Below are positions 6,682-15,940 of a DNA stretch of 64,000 bases, in pieces; position 1 is the stretch's first letter, and each line of letters opens with the position of its first letter. A program made the position numbers and the translations under genes. The stretch is from Devosia oryzisoli (GTDB lineage: Bacteria > Pseudomonadota > Alphaproteobacteria > Rhizobiales > Devosiaceae), in NCBI RefSeq assembly GCF_014837245.1, contig NZ_JACYFU010000002.1, positions 372,001-436,000 on the forward strand. Direction: 5' to 3'. A model generated the notes under the pieces. That model was not told the origin of the DNA. It saw only the letters and a list, made by a program, of their open reading frames with translations, and searched no databases.

Positions 6682-9570
6682 TCAGGCGTTCCTGGCGCCC
6701 ATCTGTGCTGTCAGCTTGCGGCCCAATTCCGGTCCGGTCATGGCGGCGCCAAAGGCGAACCCCTGCGCGTAGCGGCATCCCAGTTGGCGCAGGCGCTCGA
6801 TCTCGTCGAGCGTCTCGACCCCTTCAGCAACCACCATCAGTTCCAGATCGCTGGCCAGTCCCATGATCGCGCGGATGATCGGCGACTGCGTCTGCGCGAT
6901 GCCGGTATCGGCGTTAAGGCGGACAAAAGGCGCCGGTATCTTGATGGTATCAACCGGAAAGCGGTGCAGATAGCTGAGGGAGGAGTGGCCGGTGCCAAAG
7001 TCGTCGAGCGCCAGGCCAACGCCCAGGTTGCGCAGCGCCTCGAGCATGAAGGCGGAGTGCTCCGGGTTGGTCATGACCTGGCTTTCCGTCACCTCGAGCT
7101 TCAAATGCCCCGCAAGGGTCCGGTCCTGAGCCAATAGGCTCCGCATGTCGCTCAGCAGGCTTTCGGTCGCTAACTGACTGGGCGAGAGGTTGACCGAAAG
7201 AAAGAAGCCCTCCGGCAATCCTATCGTCTTCATCCAGTCGCGCGCTTGCGAGGCGGATTGCTCGAAAGCCAGACGCCCGAGCTTTTCGATCTGCCCCGAC
7301 CGCTCAGCGAGCGGCACGAACTCGTCGGGCGTCACGATGCCGCGGGTCGGATGGGTCCAGCGCATGAGCGCTTCAGCGCCCGCGATCTGCCCGGTCTGGA
7401 TGTCCATGATGGGCTGGAACTGCACATGCAGCTCGCCCTGCTTCATGCCCCGTTCGAGGTCTTCCTCACTGGCCTTGTTGTAGGCCGAGATCGAGCGGGC
7501 AGACGCCCGGTACGCCTCGATGCGATCGCCGCCGAGGCGCTTGGCGTAATACATCGCCAGTTCGGCATCGCGCAGCACATCGGCGGGCGTTGCGGGATTG
7601 CTGTCGTAGATGGTAACGCCAATCGAGGCCGTCAGGGTGAGATCCCGGTCGCCGAAGTTGAACGGAGCCTTGAGCGCCTTGCGGATTTGTTCAGCGGTAT
7701 CGGCAATGGTCGAAGCCGCCTGTTCAGAGGCCAGGATCACGGCAAACTGGTCGCCGCTGATGCGGGCCAGGGTGTCGAGCGGGCGCATGATGCGAGAGAC
7801 GCGCCTGGCGATGGCCAGCAGAACCGAGTCCGCGGCAGAGTGGCCGATGCGCTCTTCAAGTTCCATGAAGCGGTCGATATCGATGAGGAAGACCGCAGGC
7901 TTGGATCCGTTCGGAGCCCGAGCCCGGACCAGCGCCCGGTCGAGACGATCGAGGAACAACTGCCGGTTTGGCAGTCCGGTCAGGCTGTCGTGCACGGCGT
8001 CGTGCAACAGGCGCGCGCGTGCCGCCCGGTCTTCCGTCACATCCTGCAGGGTGCCCACAATGCGGGTCACCTGTCCGTCGCCTCCAAGGACAGGTTTGAC
8101 GCGCATGCGGAAGGTGCGGAAGCTGCCATCGTGCCCGGCCAGCCGCATGTCCGCCGAGACCTTGCCGCGCCGCAACTCGACGAGGGTGTCGAACGCCGTC
8201 CGAAAGCGATCGCGATCGTCGGGGTGGACGCGGTCCAGCCAACGCTTGATAGCGCCGCGCAACGCGCCGCGCTTTTCTCCCAGCCGGGTCGCAAGCTCGT
8301 CGCTGACGCTGACCCTGTCCCTGTCGATATTCCAGTCGAAAACGAAATCCCCTGAGCCCGTCAGGGCCAGCGCACGCCGCTCCACCTCGCTCAAAGTGCC
8401 GATGGACACCTGGCCTTCCGAGAACGCGTGTTGGACCGCAGTGAAGCCCAGGAGCATGACGATCAGCACCAGGCCCCCCGCAACGGCGGGCTGGGCCACA
8501 TCGTTGGTGACCTGCCCCGAGATGACCATCCAACTATAGAAGAGCCACGCCAGGTAGATGATCCAGGTGGGAACCAGCAGGACGGCGCGATCATAGCCGC
8601 GCAGCGCCAGCAAGAGGATGAGGAAAAAGCCCGAGCCGCCGAGCAGGACCATCACCAGCCGGGAAATGGTTGCCGCGATCGCCGGTTGCAGGAAGGCGAA
8701 GCCGAACAGCGCCAGGAACAGGGCAGCCAGCCCGAGCGCCAGATGTATGAAGCGCAGGTGCCAGCGATGGAGATTGAGGTAGATAAAGAGAAAACCCGCC
8801 AGCGTCGTCGCTATGGCAGCCTCGGCTGCAGCGCGCAGCGGCTGCACACCTTCGGGACCGAGGCCGAAAATTCGGCCCATGAGGCTGAAGTCGATCAGCA
8901 GATAGGCCAGCACGGCCCAGGCGAAGGCCGCCGTGGCTGGGAAAACGCCGCGCCCCTTGACGACGAACATGATGGTGAGAAAGACCGAGGCGAGCGATGC
9001 GACGCCCAGCACCACGCCGCGAAACAGCGTGAAGGCGTTGATGTAGTCGCGGTACGCGTTGGGCTGCCAGAGATAGAGCTCGGGCAGCGTTCCGTGCGTC
9101 AACTCCGCCACCAAGGTCATGGTGGCTCCCGGGTCGAGCGTCACCTCGAAAACGTCGGCCTCCGGGTCGGCTGTCCGAACCGGGCGGATGCCGGCGCTTG
9201 GGGTCACGGCAGTGATCCGCTGGGCCCCCAGGTCAGGCTGAAAAACACCCGATCCGGGCAGGCGAAAGAATGGCGCCACAAGCAGGCGCTCGATCTGCTG
9301 GTCGCTGTCATTGCGCAAGGCCAGTAGCGCAAAAGTCGGATTGGTACCGGGTTCGCTCGCGAGCACCTCGATGCGCCGGATGATGCCATCGGCATCGGGA
9401 GCGGTGGAGAGCTGGACCTTCCCATCCTCACCCGGCACGACCTCGATGATGTCCGACAGGTTCACCGCATTGACGTCGTCCGGAACCGAGATCACCTCGA
9501 ATGCGGACGCCGGGGCAAGTGTGACAATCGCGAGCGCGAGCCAGGTCGCGAGTGCTAGAAGGGGACGCAT
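6682..9570 (-). CDS. Membrane c-di-GMP protein: 7TM sensor, PAS, degenerate GGDEF, EAL
   Basis: 962-residue signalling protein. Order: signal peptide (residues 1-23); a periplasmic ligand-type domain to about 180; a seven-helix membrane block of the 7TMR-DISM type to about 375; a PAS domain around 395-510; GGDEF domain from about 520 (DSLTGLPNR at 527); EAL domain from about 705. The cyclase motif reads SGDQF near residue 605 rather than GGDEF, so cyclase activity is doubtful. The phosphodiesterase side keeps EALMRW near 731 and DDFGTGHSSL. I infer a phosphodiesterase whose GGDEF domain may be regulatory. A PilZ protein, a possible effector, is encoded at 20397. Confidence 0.92.
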   Translation of the reverse strand: MRPLLALATWLALAIVTLAPASAFEVISVPDDVNAVNLSDIIEVVPGEDGKVQLSTAPDADGIIRRIEVLASEPGTNPTFALLALRNDSDQQIERLLVAPFFRLPGSGVFQPDLGAQRITAVTPSAGIRPVRTADPEADVFEVTLDPGATMTLVAELTHGTLPELYLWQPNAYRDYINAFTLFRGVVLGVASLASVFLTIMFVVKGRGVFPATAAFAWAVLAYLLIDFSLMGRIFGLGPEGVQPLRAAAEAAIATTLAGFLFIYLNLHRWHLRFIHLALGLAALFLALFGFAFLQPAIAATISRLVMVLLGGSGFFLILLLALRGYDRAVLLVPTWIIYLAWLFYSWMVISGQVTNDVAQPAVAGGLVLIVMLLGFTAVQHAFSEGQVSIGTLSEVERRALALTGSGDFVFDWNIDRDRVSVSDELATRLGEKRGALRGAIKRWLDRVHPDDRDRFRTAFDTLVELRRGKVSADMRLAGHDGSFRTFRMRVKPVLGGDGQVTRIVGTLQDVTEDRAARARLLHDAVHDSLTGLPNRQLFLDRLDRALVRARAPNGSKPAVFLIDIDRFMELEERIGHSAADSVLLAIARRVSRIMRPLDTLARISGDQFAVILASEQAASTIADTAEQIRKALKAPFNFGDRDLTLTASIGVTIYDSNPATPADVLRDAELAMYYAKRLGGDRIEAYRASARSISAYNKASEEDLERGMKQGELHVQFQPIMDIQTGQIAGAEALMRWTHPTRGIVTPDEFVPLAERSGQIEKLGRLAFEQSASQARDWMKTIGLPEGFFLSVNLSPSQLATESLLSDMRSLLAQDRTLAGHLKLEVTESQVMTNPEHSAFMLEALRNLGVGLALDDFGTGHSSLSYLHRFPVDTIKIPAPFVRLNADTGIAQTQSPIIRAIMGLASDLELMVVAEGVETLDEIERLRQLGCRYAQGFAFGAAMTGPELGRKLTAQMGARNA

Positions 9571-9767
9571 CTGGGGCAGTTATATCCTGCGCTAGGCTTC
9601 ATTGTGGCGGCTTCCGGCGTAGGCCCGGCAACGCCTTCTGGTTCTTCCTCCCGGCGGGGTGGCTTCTTGGTACGGGAGATTGCCTGCGCCGACAAGCATC
9701 GTCGGCTGTGACCCAAAAGATACAAGGGCAAAACGCCAGTAACGCCCACTACAGGCCTACGCCTGGG

Positions 9768-10385
9768 TCAGGCGACCCACATGCGCTGTCCGTGCACCCC
9801 GGCCTGCCACCGTTCGCGCGTCAGTCCCATCAGCACGTGGTCTTCCCAGCGGCCGTCGATCTGCAGGTAGCGCTCGGCGTAACCCTCTTCGACGAACCCG
9901 TTCTTTTCCAGCACACGGCGCGAGGCGGTGTTGGTGGGCAGGAACGCCGCGTGCGCCCGATGCAGGTCGAGCGTATCGAAGATGAACGGCAGGACCACGG
10001 AAACGGCCTCCGTCATCAGCCCCTTGCCGGCATAGGGCTGTCCCATCCAGTAGCCGAGGTTGACGAATTGGGCAGCACGGCGGCGAATATTGGAGAGGGT
10101 TATGCCGCCCACGAGCACAGCCTCGGGCGCGCCGCGTGAAAACAGGAAGAAGGTGTAGTCGGTTCCTGCCTCCGCTTCCTGGCGGGCCCGCTTGACCCTC
10201 ATCGCAAAGACGCTGCGCGCGAGATCGGCCTCGGTCCAGCGCGGTTCGAAGGGCTTGAGGAAAGCGTGGCTCGACCGGCGCAGCGCATACCAAGCGGCAT
10301 AGTCGCGCATTTGCGGCAGCCGCAAGGTCAGGCGCGGCCCTTGCAGCGCAATCATCGGAGTGGGCGACGACCAGGGCCAGTGCAT
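9768..10385 (-). CDS. GNAT family N-acetyltransferase, RimJ/RimL type
   Basis: 205-residue acetyltransferase resembling the ribosomal-protein N-terminal acetyltransferases RimJ/RimL. The acetyl-CoA region is seen in NLGYWMGQPYAGKGLMTEAV, with the late family block TNTASRRVLEKNGFVEEGYAERYLQIDG. The start at 10385 leaves four bases after the stop of the M16 peptidase gene, so the two are almost certainly co-transcribed. A shorter start at Met12 (MIALQGPRL) is possible. The substrate could be a ribosomal protein N-terminus or a small molecule; the sequence does not decide. Confidence 0.9.
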   Translation of the reverse strand: MHWPWSSPTPMIALQGPRLTLRLPQMRDYAAWYALRRSSHAFLKPFEPRWTEADLARSVFAMRVKRARQEAEAGTDYTFFLFSRGAPEAVLVGGITLSNIRRRAAQFVNLGYWMGQPYAGKGLMTEAVSVVLPFIFDTLDLHRAHAAFLPTNTASRRVLEKNGFVEEGYAERYLQIDGRWEDHVLMGLTRERWQAGVHGQRMWVA

Positions 10386-10389
10386 GGCG

Positions 10390-11652
10390 TTACCGCCTGA
10401 GCGTCTCGCCGATGCTTTCGACATCAGCAAGCTGATCGATCGGCCCGATGCCGGCCAGGGTTGGCGTGCCGCCGGTAAACAATTGCTCGGCGACCTCCCG
10501 GACGCGCTGGGCAGTGATGCGGTTGATGCGCTCGACCGTTTCCTGCATCGCGATGGGCCGGCCCCACAGAATCTGCTGCCGCGCCAGTTGCCCGGCGCGG
10601 GCGGAGGGGCTTTCGAGGGACATCAGCAGGCCGGCGCGAATCTGGTTGCGGACCCGAATGACTTCCTCGTCGGTGATGGTTTCCGTGGCCCGGCGCAGTT
10701 CATCGAGGACCACGGGGACAAGCTCAGTCACCTCCTCCTCGCCTGTTGCCGCCGCGACGCCGAAGACGCCGCTATCGGCAAAGGCCCAGTGAAAGGCGTA
10801 GACGGAATAGCAGAGGCCGCGCTTCTCGCGAACCTCCTGGAAGAGGCGAGAGCTCATGCCGCCGCCGAGAATGGAAGCCAGCACCTGGGCGGCATAGAAG
10901 CCGTCGGAATGGTACGCGCGCCCTTCGAACCCCAGCACGATGTGTGCCTGCTCGTGATCCGAAATCAGCCGCTCCTGACCCCCTTGGTATTCGGCCTTTT
11001 GCGGCGCTGGCGCCCCGTTGGGTTGCAGATCGCCAAAACGGTCGGCCGCGACCCGCGCGAGCTCATCGTGGTCGACATTGCCGGCGGCCGCGATGACCAT
11101 ATGATCGCCCACATAGTTGCGGCGCATATATTTGCGGATGGTGTCGGAGGAGAAATCCCGCACCGAATCCACCGTCCCCAGAATGGTGCGGCCGATGGGC
11201 TGCGTGGGATAGGCAGCCTGCTGGAAGAGATCGAAGACGTGGTCGTCCGGATTGTCCCGGGCGGCGCCGATTTCCTGCACGATGACCTGCTTTTCGCGCG
11301 CCAGCTCATTGTCGTCGAATGTCGAATTCTGGAGGATGTCGGCCAGGATGTCGGCAGCCAGGGTAACATCTTCCTTCAGGACACGGGCGAAATACCCCGT
11401 ATGCTCGATGGACGTCGCGGCGTTGAGATCGCCACCGACGTTCTCGATGGATTCGGCGATTTCCAGCGCCGTGCGGGTGCTGGTGCCCTTGAACGCCATG
11501 TGTTCGAGCAGGTGCGATATGCCGTGCTCGGTCTTGCGCTCCGACCGGGCGCCGGCCTTGACCCAAACGCCGAGCGAAGCGCTTTCCAGGTGAGGCATAT
11601 CATCGGTCAGCACGACCATGCCGTTGTCGAGTGTTGTGGTTCTTACGCTCAA
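10390..11652 (-). CDS. M16 family zinc peptidase (processing-peptidase-like)
   Basis: 420-residue insulinase/mitochondrial-processing-peptidase-like metalloprotease. The inverted zinc motif HxxEH is HLLEH at residues 47-51, followed by MAFKGTSTR. Length matches a single pair of M16 domains. I chose the TTG at 11652: it gives a start VRTTTLDNGM typical of the family and has GGGAG seven bases upstream. The longer frame overlaps thrC and encodes low-complexity residues. It sits 49 bases after the thrC stop and 4 bases before the GNAT gene. thrC-M16 adjacency is common in alphaproteobacteria. The physiological substrate is unknown. Confidence 0.9.
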   Translation of the reverse strand: MSVRTTTLDNGMVVLTDDMPHLESASLGVWVKAGARSERKTEHGISHLLEHMAFKGTSTRTALEIAESIENVGGDLNAATSIEHTGYFARVLKEDVTLAADILADILQNSTFDDNELAREKQVIVQEIGAARDNPDDHVFDLFQQAAYPTQPIGRTILGTVDSVRDFSSDTIRKYMRRNYVGDHMVIAAAGNVDHDELARVAADRFGDLQPNGAPAPQKAEYQGGQERLISDHEQAHIVLGFEGRAYHSDGFYAAQVLASILGGGMSSRLFQEVREKRGLCYSVYAFHWAFADSGVFGVAAATGEEEVTELVPVVLDELRRATETITDEEVIRVRNQIRAGLLMSLESPSARAGQLARQQILWGRPIAMQETVERINRITAQRVREVAEQLFTGGTPTLAGIGPIDQLADVESIGETLRR

Positions 11653-11701
11653 ACTGGTTCTCCCGGATCGATGCCTGACGCGGCGCGACCTGTCGTGCTC
11701 G

Positions 11702-13096
11702 TCAGGCCGCGCGCGTGCGCGACCCAATGAAGTCTTCAATGATCTGCTGGTCGTTGGCCAGCACGGTGACCCTCTCGGGTCGTTCATAGAGATCGCCCAA
11801 CCAGGCGGGAAGCGCGGGCTCGACGCCGGATGCCTCGGCCACAGCCGCGGGAAACTTTGCCGGATGGGCCGTCGCCAGCGTCACCATGGGCGTCGCCGTA
11901 CCGGCGAACTCGCGTGCGACACCGACGCCGACTGCGGTGTGCGGGTCGAGAAGGTAACCGCCGCGCCGATAGGTTTCGGCTATGGTTCGGCGTGTCTTGG
12001 CTTCGTCGGTGGTGCCGGCAGCAAACTCACGCCTTATGGCATCGAGCGCCTGTTCGGGCAGATCGAAGCCGCGGGATTGCTTGAGGGTCGCCATCAGGCG
12101 CCCGACGACGTCGGCATCCCGGTCCACCGCTTCGAACAACAGCCGCTCGAAATTGGAGGAAATCTGGATGTCCATCGAGGGGCTGATCGTGGGCGCGACC
12201 CCCGACATTTCGTAGCGCCCGGTTTCCAGGGTGCGGCGAAGGATGTCGTTGGCGTTGGTGGCGATGACGAGTTGGCCAATGGGCAAGCCCATCCGTTTGG
12301 CGCAATAGCCGGCGAAGATATCGCCGAAATTACCCGTCGGCACAGTGAAGTTGATGACCCGATGCGGGGCTCCCAACGAGACCGCTGCCGTAAAGTAATA
12401 GACGATCTGCGCGACGATGCGGCCCCAATTGATGGAGTTTACGCCCGAGAGCCGCACATGGTCGCGGAAAGCGTGGTGGTTGAACATCGCTTTGACCGCA
12501 TCCTGGCAATCGTCGAACGTGCCTTCAAGCGCGATGTTGTGGACGTTGGAGTCCAGAACCGTCGTCATCTGCCGGCGCTGCACCTCGGACGTGCGGCCCC
12601 TTGGGTGCAGGATGAAGATGTCGGTCGTGTCACGGCCGCGGAAGGCCTCGATAGCGGCCGAACCGGTGTCGCCTGAGGTGGCCCCCACGATGCTCGCCTT
12701 GAGGCCGCGCTCGCCCAGAATGTGGTCCATGATGCGGCTGAGGAACTGCATCGCCACGTCCTTGAACGCAAGCGTGGGGCCATGAAACATCTCGAGCAGA
12801 AAATGATTGGGTTCGAGTTCCACAAGGGGCGCCACGGAGGGGTGGCGAAACTCCGCATAGGCCCGGTCAATGATGGAGCGCAGGGTGGCGCCGGCAATCT
12901 CGTCGCCGGTGAAGCGAGAGATGATCGCATAGGCGACCTCGGCATAGGGTTTGCCCGCGAAATCGGCAATGTCGGCCGGGGTGAGCTGCGGCCAGGACTT
13001 TGGAACGTAAAGGCCACCATCGGCGGCAAGACCAGCGAGAACTGCGTCAGAGAAACTGAGCGCCGGCGCCTGACCGCGCGTGGAAACAAACTGCAT
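11702..13096 (-). CDS. thrC: Threonine synthase
   Basis: PLP enzyme that converts O-phospho-L-homoserine to threonine and phosphate; 464 residues, the usual length of the longer bacterial form. It starts MQFVSTRG, the family start. The PLP lysine is Lys112 in HGPTLAFKDVAMQF, and the phosphate-binding block VGATSGDTGSAAIEAF follows. The ATG at 13096 was chosen over an in-frame start 20 codons upstream that lacks similarity. It lies 75 bases downstream of the SURF1 gene on the same strand, so it may share the respiratory transcript or use its own promoter in that gap. Confidence 0.97.
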   Translation of the reverse strand: MQFVSTRGQAPALSFSDAVLAGLAADGGLYVPKSWPQLTPADIADFAGKPYAEVAYAIISRFTGDEIAGATLRSIIDRAYAEFRHPSVAPLVELEPNHFLLEMFHGPTLAFKDVAMQFLSRIMDHILGERGLKASIVGATSGDTGSAAIEAFRGRDTTDIFILHPRGRTSEVQRRQMTTVLDSNVHNIALEGTFDDCQDAVKAMFNHHAFRDHVRLSGVNSINWGRIVAQIVYYFTAAVSLGAPHRVINFTVPTGNFGDIFAGYCAKRMGLPIGQLVIATNANDILRRTLETGRYEMSGVAPTISPSMDIQISSNFERLLFEAVDRDADVVGRLMATLKQSRGFDLPEQALDAIRREFAAGTTDEAKTRRTIAETYRRGGYLLDPHTAVGVGVAREFAGTATPMVTLATAHPAKFPAAVAEASGVEPALPAWLGDLYERPERVTVLANDQQIIEDFIGSRTRAA

Positions 13097-13171
13097 AGGG
13101 TGGGAGTGCCCTTCCTGGAATTGTCGCAAACTAGTCAAACGTGACCCGGCCTGCAAGGTTTGCGGTGGGTG

Positions 13172-13939
13172 CTAGGCCGCGGGCCGCCGAGCCTGCCGCC
13201 AGAGCCAGAAGACCAGCATGACTACGGCCACCACCGCGAAGCCATACCATGTGAGGGCGTAGCCGAAGTGATTGTTGGGAAAGCTGACCAGTGTTTCCCC
13301 GCCCTGGGGCAGCTCGCCGGGCGCCCCGGCGGCCATATCGACTGTAAAGGGGGCGAATGGCGCCAAGGCCGGATCAGCCATTTTTGCCAAGCGCTGCGGG
13401 TCGCGGACCCATTCGATGCGGTCCGACATGTTGGCTTCGGGCACGAACCACCCGCCAGTTTCGGGTGGCCGAAGCAATCCGGTTATCATCTCCGTTCCGG
13501 GCGTCGCGGGGGGCAGACCGGTCATCACAGCCTGCTCCTGCATCTCTTGGGGCACGAAGCCGCGATTGACGAAGACGGTGCCGCCATCGGCCAGGATGAA
13601 AGGCGTGACCACCCAATAGCCCGGTCCGGAATACTGGCCGCGTGGTTCGACGAGGCTGGTGAAGACGGTGACGGTCTGGTCGTAGGCGAAACGCCCGGTG
13701 AGCGAGAGCGGCTGGAAACTGAGGGAATCCACGTCGAGCGAGGGCCATTCGGCGGCCGGAGGGACCGGGATTGGCGCAGCATCGAGGCGGGAATCGACGG
13801 CCGCAATCAGCGCTTCTTTTTCGGCTAGGCGATGCACCTGCCAGGTGCCCAGGAAGACGCAGACGACGGCGAGAGCAAGCATCAGCGCCGCGAACAGCCA
13901 ATCCCCCAGATGCAGGCCTCGGCGGGCAGGAATGTTCAT
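13172..13939 (-). CDS. SURF1 family cytochrome oxidase assembly protein
   Basis: 255-residue inner-membrane protein that helps insert heme a into cytochrome oxidase subunit I. Two transmembrane helices flank the soluble part: roughly residues 14-31 and 228-250. The family signature FLGTWQVHRLAEKEALI follows the first helix, and GYWVVTPF and VNRGFVPQE are present in the middle. The start ATG overlaps the stop of the DUF983 gene by four bases (ATGA). It is near the end of the cta run, after the terminator-like hairpin at 14302-14334. Confidence 0.94.
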   Translation of the reverse strand: MNIPARRGLHLGDWLFAALMLALAVVCVFLGTWQVHRLAEKEALIAAVDSRLDAAPIPVPPAAEWPSLDVDSLSFQPLSLTGRFAYDQTVTVFTSLVEPRGQYSGPGYWVVTPFILADGGTVFVNRGFVPQEMQEQAVMTGLPPATPGTEMITGLLRPPETGGWFVPEANMSDRIEWVRDPQRLAKMADPALAPFAPFTVDMAAGAPGELPQGGETLVSFPNNHFGYALTWYGFAVVAVVMLVFWLWRQARRPAA

Positions 13940-14289
13940 TGGTGACCCTCATGCGCATCGTGTCGATATTGCAGGCTGACCAGCACGCCCTTGAATGGCG
14001 GGAGCAGCGCAATGGACAGGACGATGGTAACCGGAATCCACAGGACCAGATGCATCCAGGGCGGGATGGCGACCAGCGATCCCACGACCAGCGCCAGAAT
14101 GACGATGACTGGCGCGACAAGGAAAATGACAAAAACGGCGGGACCGTCGCCGCTATCCGCGAAGGCGAAGTCCAGCCCACACACTGGGCAGGCGGGCGTC
14201 AGTTTCAGGTAGCCGGAAAAGAGATTGCCCTTGCCGCAGCGCGGGCAACGGCAGGCGATGCCGTTGGCGAGAGCATTGGATTGGCTCAT
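13936..14289 (-). CDS. DUF983 family membrane protein with zinc-ribbon N-terminus
   Basis: 117-residue protein. Residues about 13-40 carry two CxxC pairs (CPRCGKG and CPVCGLDF), a zinc-ribbon-like knuckle, followed by two transmembrane helices at about 50-72 and 78-100 and a short His-containing tail. DUF983 genes usually sit between oxidase subunit III and SURF1 in alphaproteobacteria, as here, so a role in oxidase assembly is likely but unproven. The ribosome site TTGGAGG lies 8 bases before the ATG, just after a terminator-like hairpin. Confidence 0.92.
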   Translation of the reverse strand: MSQSNALANGIACRCPRCGKGNLFSGYLKLTPACPVCGLDFAFADSGDGPAVFVIFLVAPVIVILALVVGSLVAIPPWMHLVLWIPVTIVLSIALLPPFKGVLVSLQYRHDAHEGHQ

Positions 14290-14301
14290 GATGCGCCTCC
14301 A

Positions 14302-14334
14302 AGAAAAAAGGGGCGCTGCCGTCCGGCGCGCCCC
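14302..14334 (-). terminator. Rho-independent terminator after ctaE, upstream of DUF983
   Basis: On the minus strand, GGGGCGC and GCGCCCC (14328-14334 and 14310-14316) pair perfectly, with an inner 4-bp GCCG/CGGC stem, and are followed by TTTTTTC (14303-14309). It lies between the ctaE stop and the DUF983 start, so it should end or attenuate the cta transcript. Confidence 0.85.
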
Positions 14335-14355
14335 TCGCAGTAGGTGCCCTTTGGG

Positions 14356-15189
14356 CTAGTGGACAGCCACGCCCCAGCTGCCCCACACGTAGATCGAGGC
14401 GAAGAGGAACAGCCACACCACGTCGACGAAGTGCCAGTACCAGGCGGCGAACTCGAAGCCCAGGTGACGCTGCGGCGTAAAATCTCCCCGATAGGCGCGG
14501 ATCAGGCAGACAGCCAGGAAGATCGTGCCGATCAGTACGTGAAAGCCGTGGAAGCCCGTCGCCATCACGAAGCTGCCGCCGTAGTAGTCGCCGGTGAAGG
14601 AAAAGCCCGCGTGGCTATACTCTATGAACTGCACGACTGAGAACAGGGCGCCGAGGCCAATGGTAAGCCACAGGCCGTATTTGAGGCCATTCCGGTCGCC
14701 TTCGAGCAACGCATGGTGCGCCCAGGTCACGGTGGTGCCTGAAGTGAGCAAGATCAGCGTATTGAACAGCGGCAGGTGGAACGGGTCGAACAGTTCGACG
14801 CCCATCGGAGGCCACGCCCCGCCGGTTGCCGCGACACGGGCATATTGCTCGACATCGTCGAGGCGGAAGAAGCCGTCAAAGTAAGCCCAGAACCAGGCCA
14901 CAAAGAACATCACCTCGGAGGCGATGAACAGCATCATCCCGTAGCGGTGGTGCATCTGCACGACCGGGGTGTGGTCGTGGCCGTTATTGGCTTCCTTGAC
15001 CACGTCGGACCACCAGGCGAACATCGTATAAAGAACGCCCACCAGACCGATGAAGAAGACCCACGGTGTCCAGTGGTGCATCCAGAAGATGGCGCCCATG
15101 GCCATAACCAGCACAGCAACCGATCCGACGAACGGCCACGGACTGGGTTCCACCATGTGGTAATCATGGTTCTTTTCAATGGCGGCCAT
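14356..15189 (-). CDS. ctaE: Cytochrome c oxidase subunit III
   Basis: Subunit III of the aa3-type cytochrome c oxidase, 277 residues with seven predicted membrane helices. Family features: start with MVEPSPWPFVGSVAV, the conserved ASEVMFFVAWFWAYF with its Glu in helix III, and the C-terminal AAWYWHFVDVVWLFLF. It stabilises the catalytic subunit and supports proton uptake. It is three bases downstream of ctaG and is followed by a strong terminator hairpin. Confidence 0.97.
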   Translation of the reverse strand: MAAIEKNHDYHMVEPSPWPFVGSVAVLVMAMGAIFWMHHWTPWVFFIGLVGVLYTMFAWWSDVVKEANNGHDHTPVVQMHHRYGMMLFIASEVMFFVAWFWAYFDGFFRLDDVEQYARVAATGGAWPPMGVELFDPFHLPLFNTLILLTSGTTVTWAHHALLEGDRNGLKYGLWLTIGLGALFSVVQFIEYSHAGFSFTGDYYGGSFVMATGFHGFHVLIGTIFLAVCLIRAYRGDFTPQRHLGFEFAAWYWHFVDVVWLFLFASIYVWGSWGVAVH

Positions 15190-15192
15190 GTT

Positions 15193-15756
15193 TCAGCTTC
15201 CCTCACTGTCTGAAGCGTAGAAGGTATAAGAGAGTGTGATGTCCTTGACGGTCGCAAGGTCGCGATCGTCAGCGAGATCGGGATCGACGAAGAAGACGAT
15301 GGGCATTTCCACCGTCTCCCCCGGTTGGAGCGTCTGCTCGGTGAAGCAGAAGCACTCGATCTTGTTGAAGTACACGCCAGCAAGATCCGGGGCCACATTG
15401 AATATGGCCTGGCCAGTGATGGGCTTGTCCGAATTGTTGGTGGCGACGTAGGTGACGGTGTCCACGGTGCCAATCTTGTCGGTGATCGGCGAAGCGGGTT
15501 TGACTGTCCAGGGCAGCGTCTTGTCGACGTTGGAATCGAACCGGACGGTCATCTCGCGGGCGATGACGCCCTTGGGATTGGCCTCGGCCACTTGGGTGGT
15601 ACCGCCGTAACCAGTCACACTGCAGAACATCTGGTAGAGCGGCACCGCTGCAAAAGCGAGGCCGACCATGCCGACCGCGAGGACGCCAAGGGCGAGGGCA
15701 ACCCCCTTGTTGCGGTTGCCGGACGGCATGGAACGGGATGCGGCGGTATCGGCCAT
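15193..15756 (-). CDS. ctaG: Cytochrome c oxidase assembly protein CtaG (Cox11 family)
   Basis: 187-residue copper chaperone that helps build the CuB site of subunit I. One N-terminal membrane helix (residues about 18-40) anchors a periplasmic immunoglobulin-like domain. The copper motif is ECFCFTEQ, with the two cysteines one residue apart; a further Cys lies in MFCSVTGYGG. The ATG at 15756 overlaps the ctaF stop (TGATG); a GTG one codon earlier is also open. It lies between ctaF and ctaE in the oxidase operon. Confidence 0.96.
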   Translation of the reverse strand: MADTAASRSMPSGNRNKGVALALGVLAVGMVGLAFAAVPLYQMFCSVTGYGGTTQVAEANPKGVIAREMTVRFDSNVDKTLPWTVKPASPITDKIGTVDTVTYVATNNSDKPITGQAIFNVAPDLAGVYFNKIECFCFTEQTLQPGETVEMPIVFFVDPDLADDRDLATVKDITLSYTFYASDSEGS

Positions 15757-15938
15757 CACAGCGTCCTGTCAAACAAGGAAGGCCCCATCTTGATGATGGT
15801 GAGCACGTAGAAGGTGATGGCGAAGACGGCCAGGGCGATGGCCAGCGCCACGGATCGCTTGCGGCGGCGCGCCTTGAACGCGATTTCCTGCTCCGGCGAC
15901 ATGGCCGGCTCGGGGGGTGTTCTTGGTTCTGCGGCCAT
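15756..15938 (-). CDS. Small membrane protein CtaF/CoxF-like of the oxidase operon
   Basis: 60-residue protein with a basic stretch (KARRRKRS, residues 22-29) and one membrane helix at about 30-50, ending MGPSLFDRTL. It is short, but its place is diagnostic: between ctaB and ctaG, with its stop overlapping the ctaG start as TGATG and its ATG two bases after the ctaB stop. Small proteins of this kind, called CoxF/CtaF, occupy this slot in alphaproteobacterial oxidase operons; their function is not settled. The frame stays open far upstream across ctaB, but only this segment is plausible. Confidence 0.85.
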   Translation of the reverse strand: MAAEPRTPPEPAMSPEQEIAFKARRRKRSVALAIALAVFAITFYVLTIIKMGPSLFDRTL

Positions 15939-15940
15939 GG

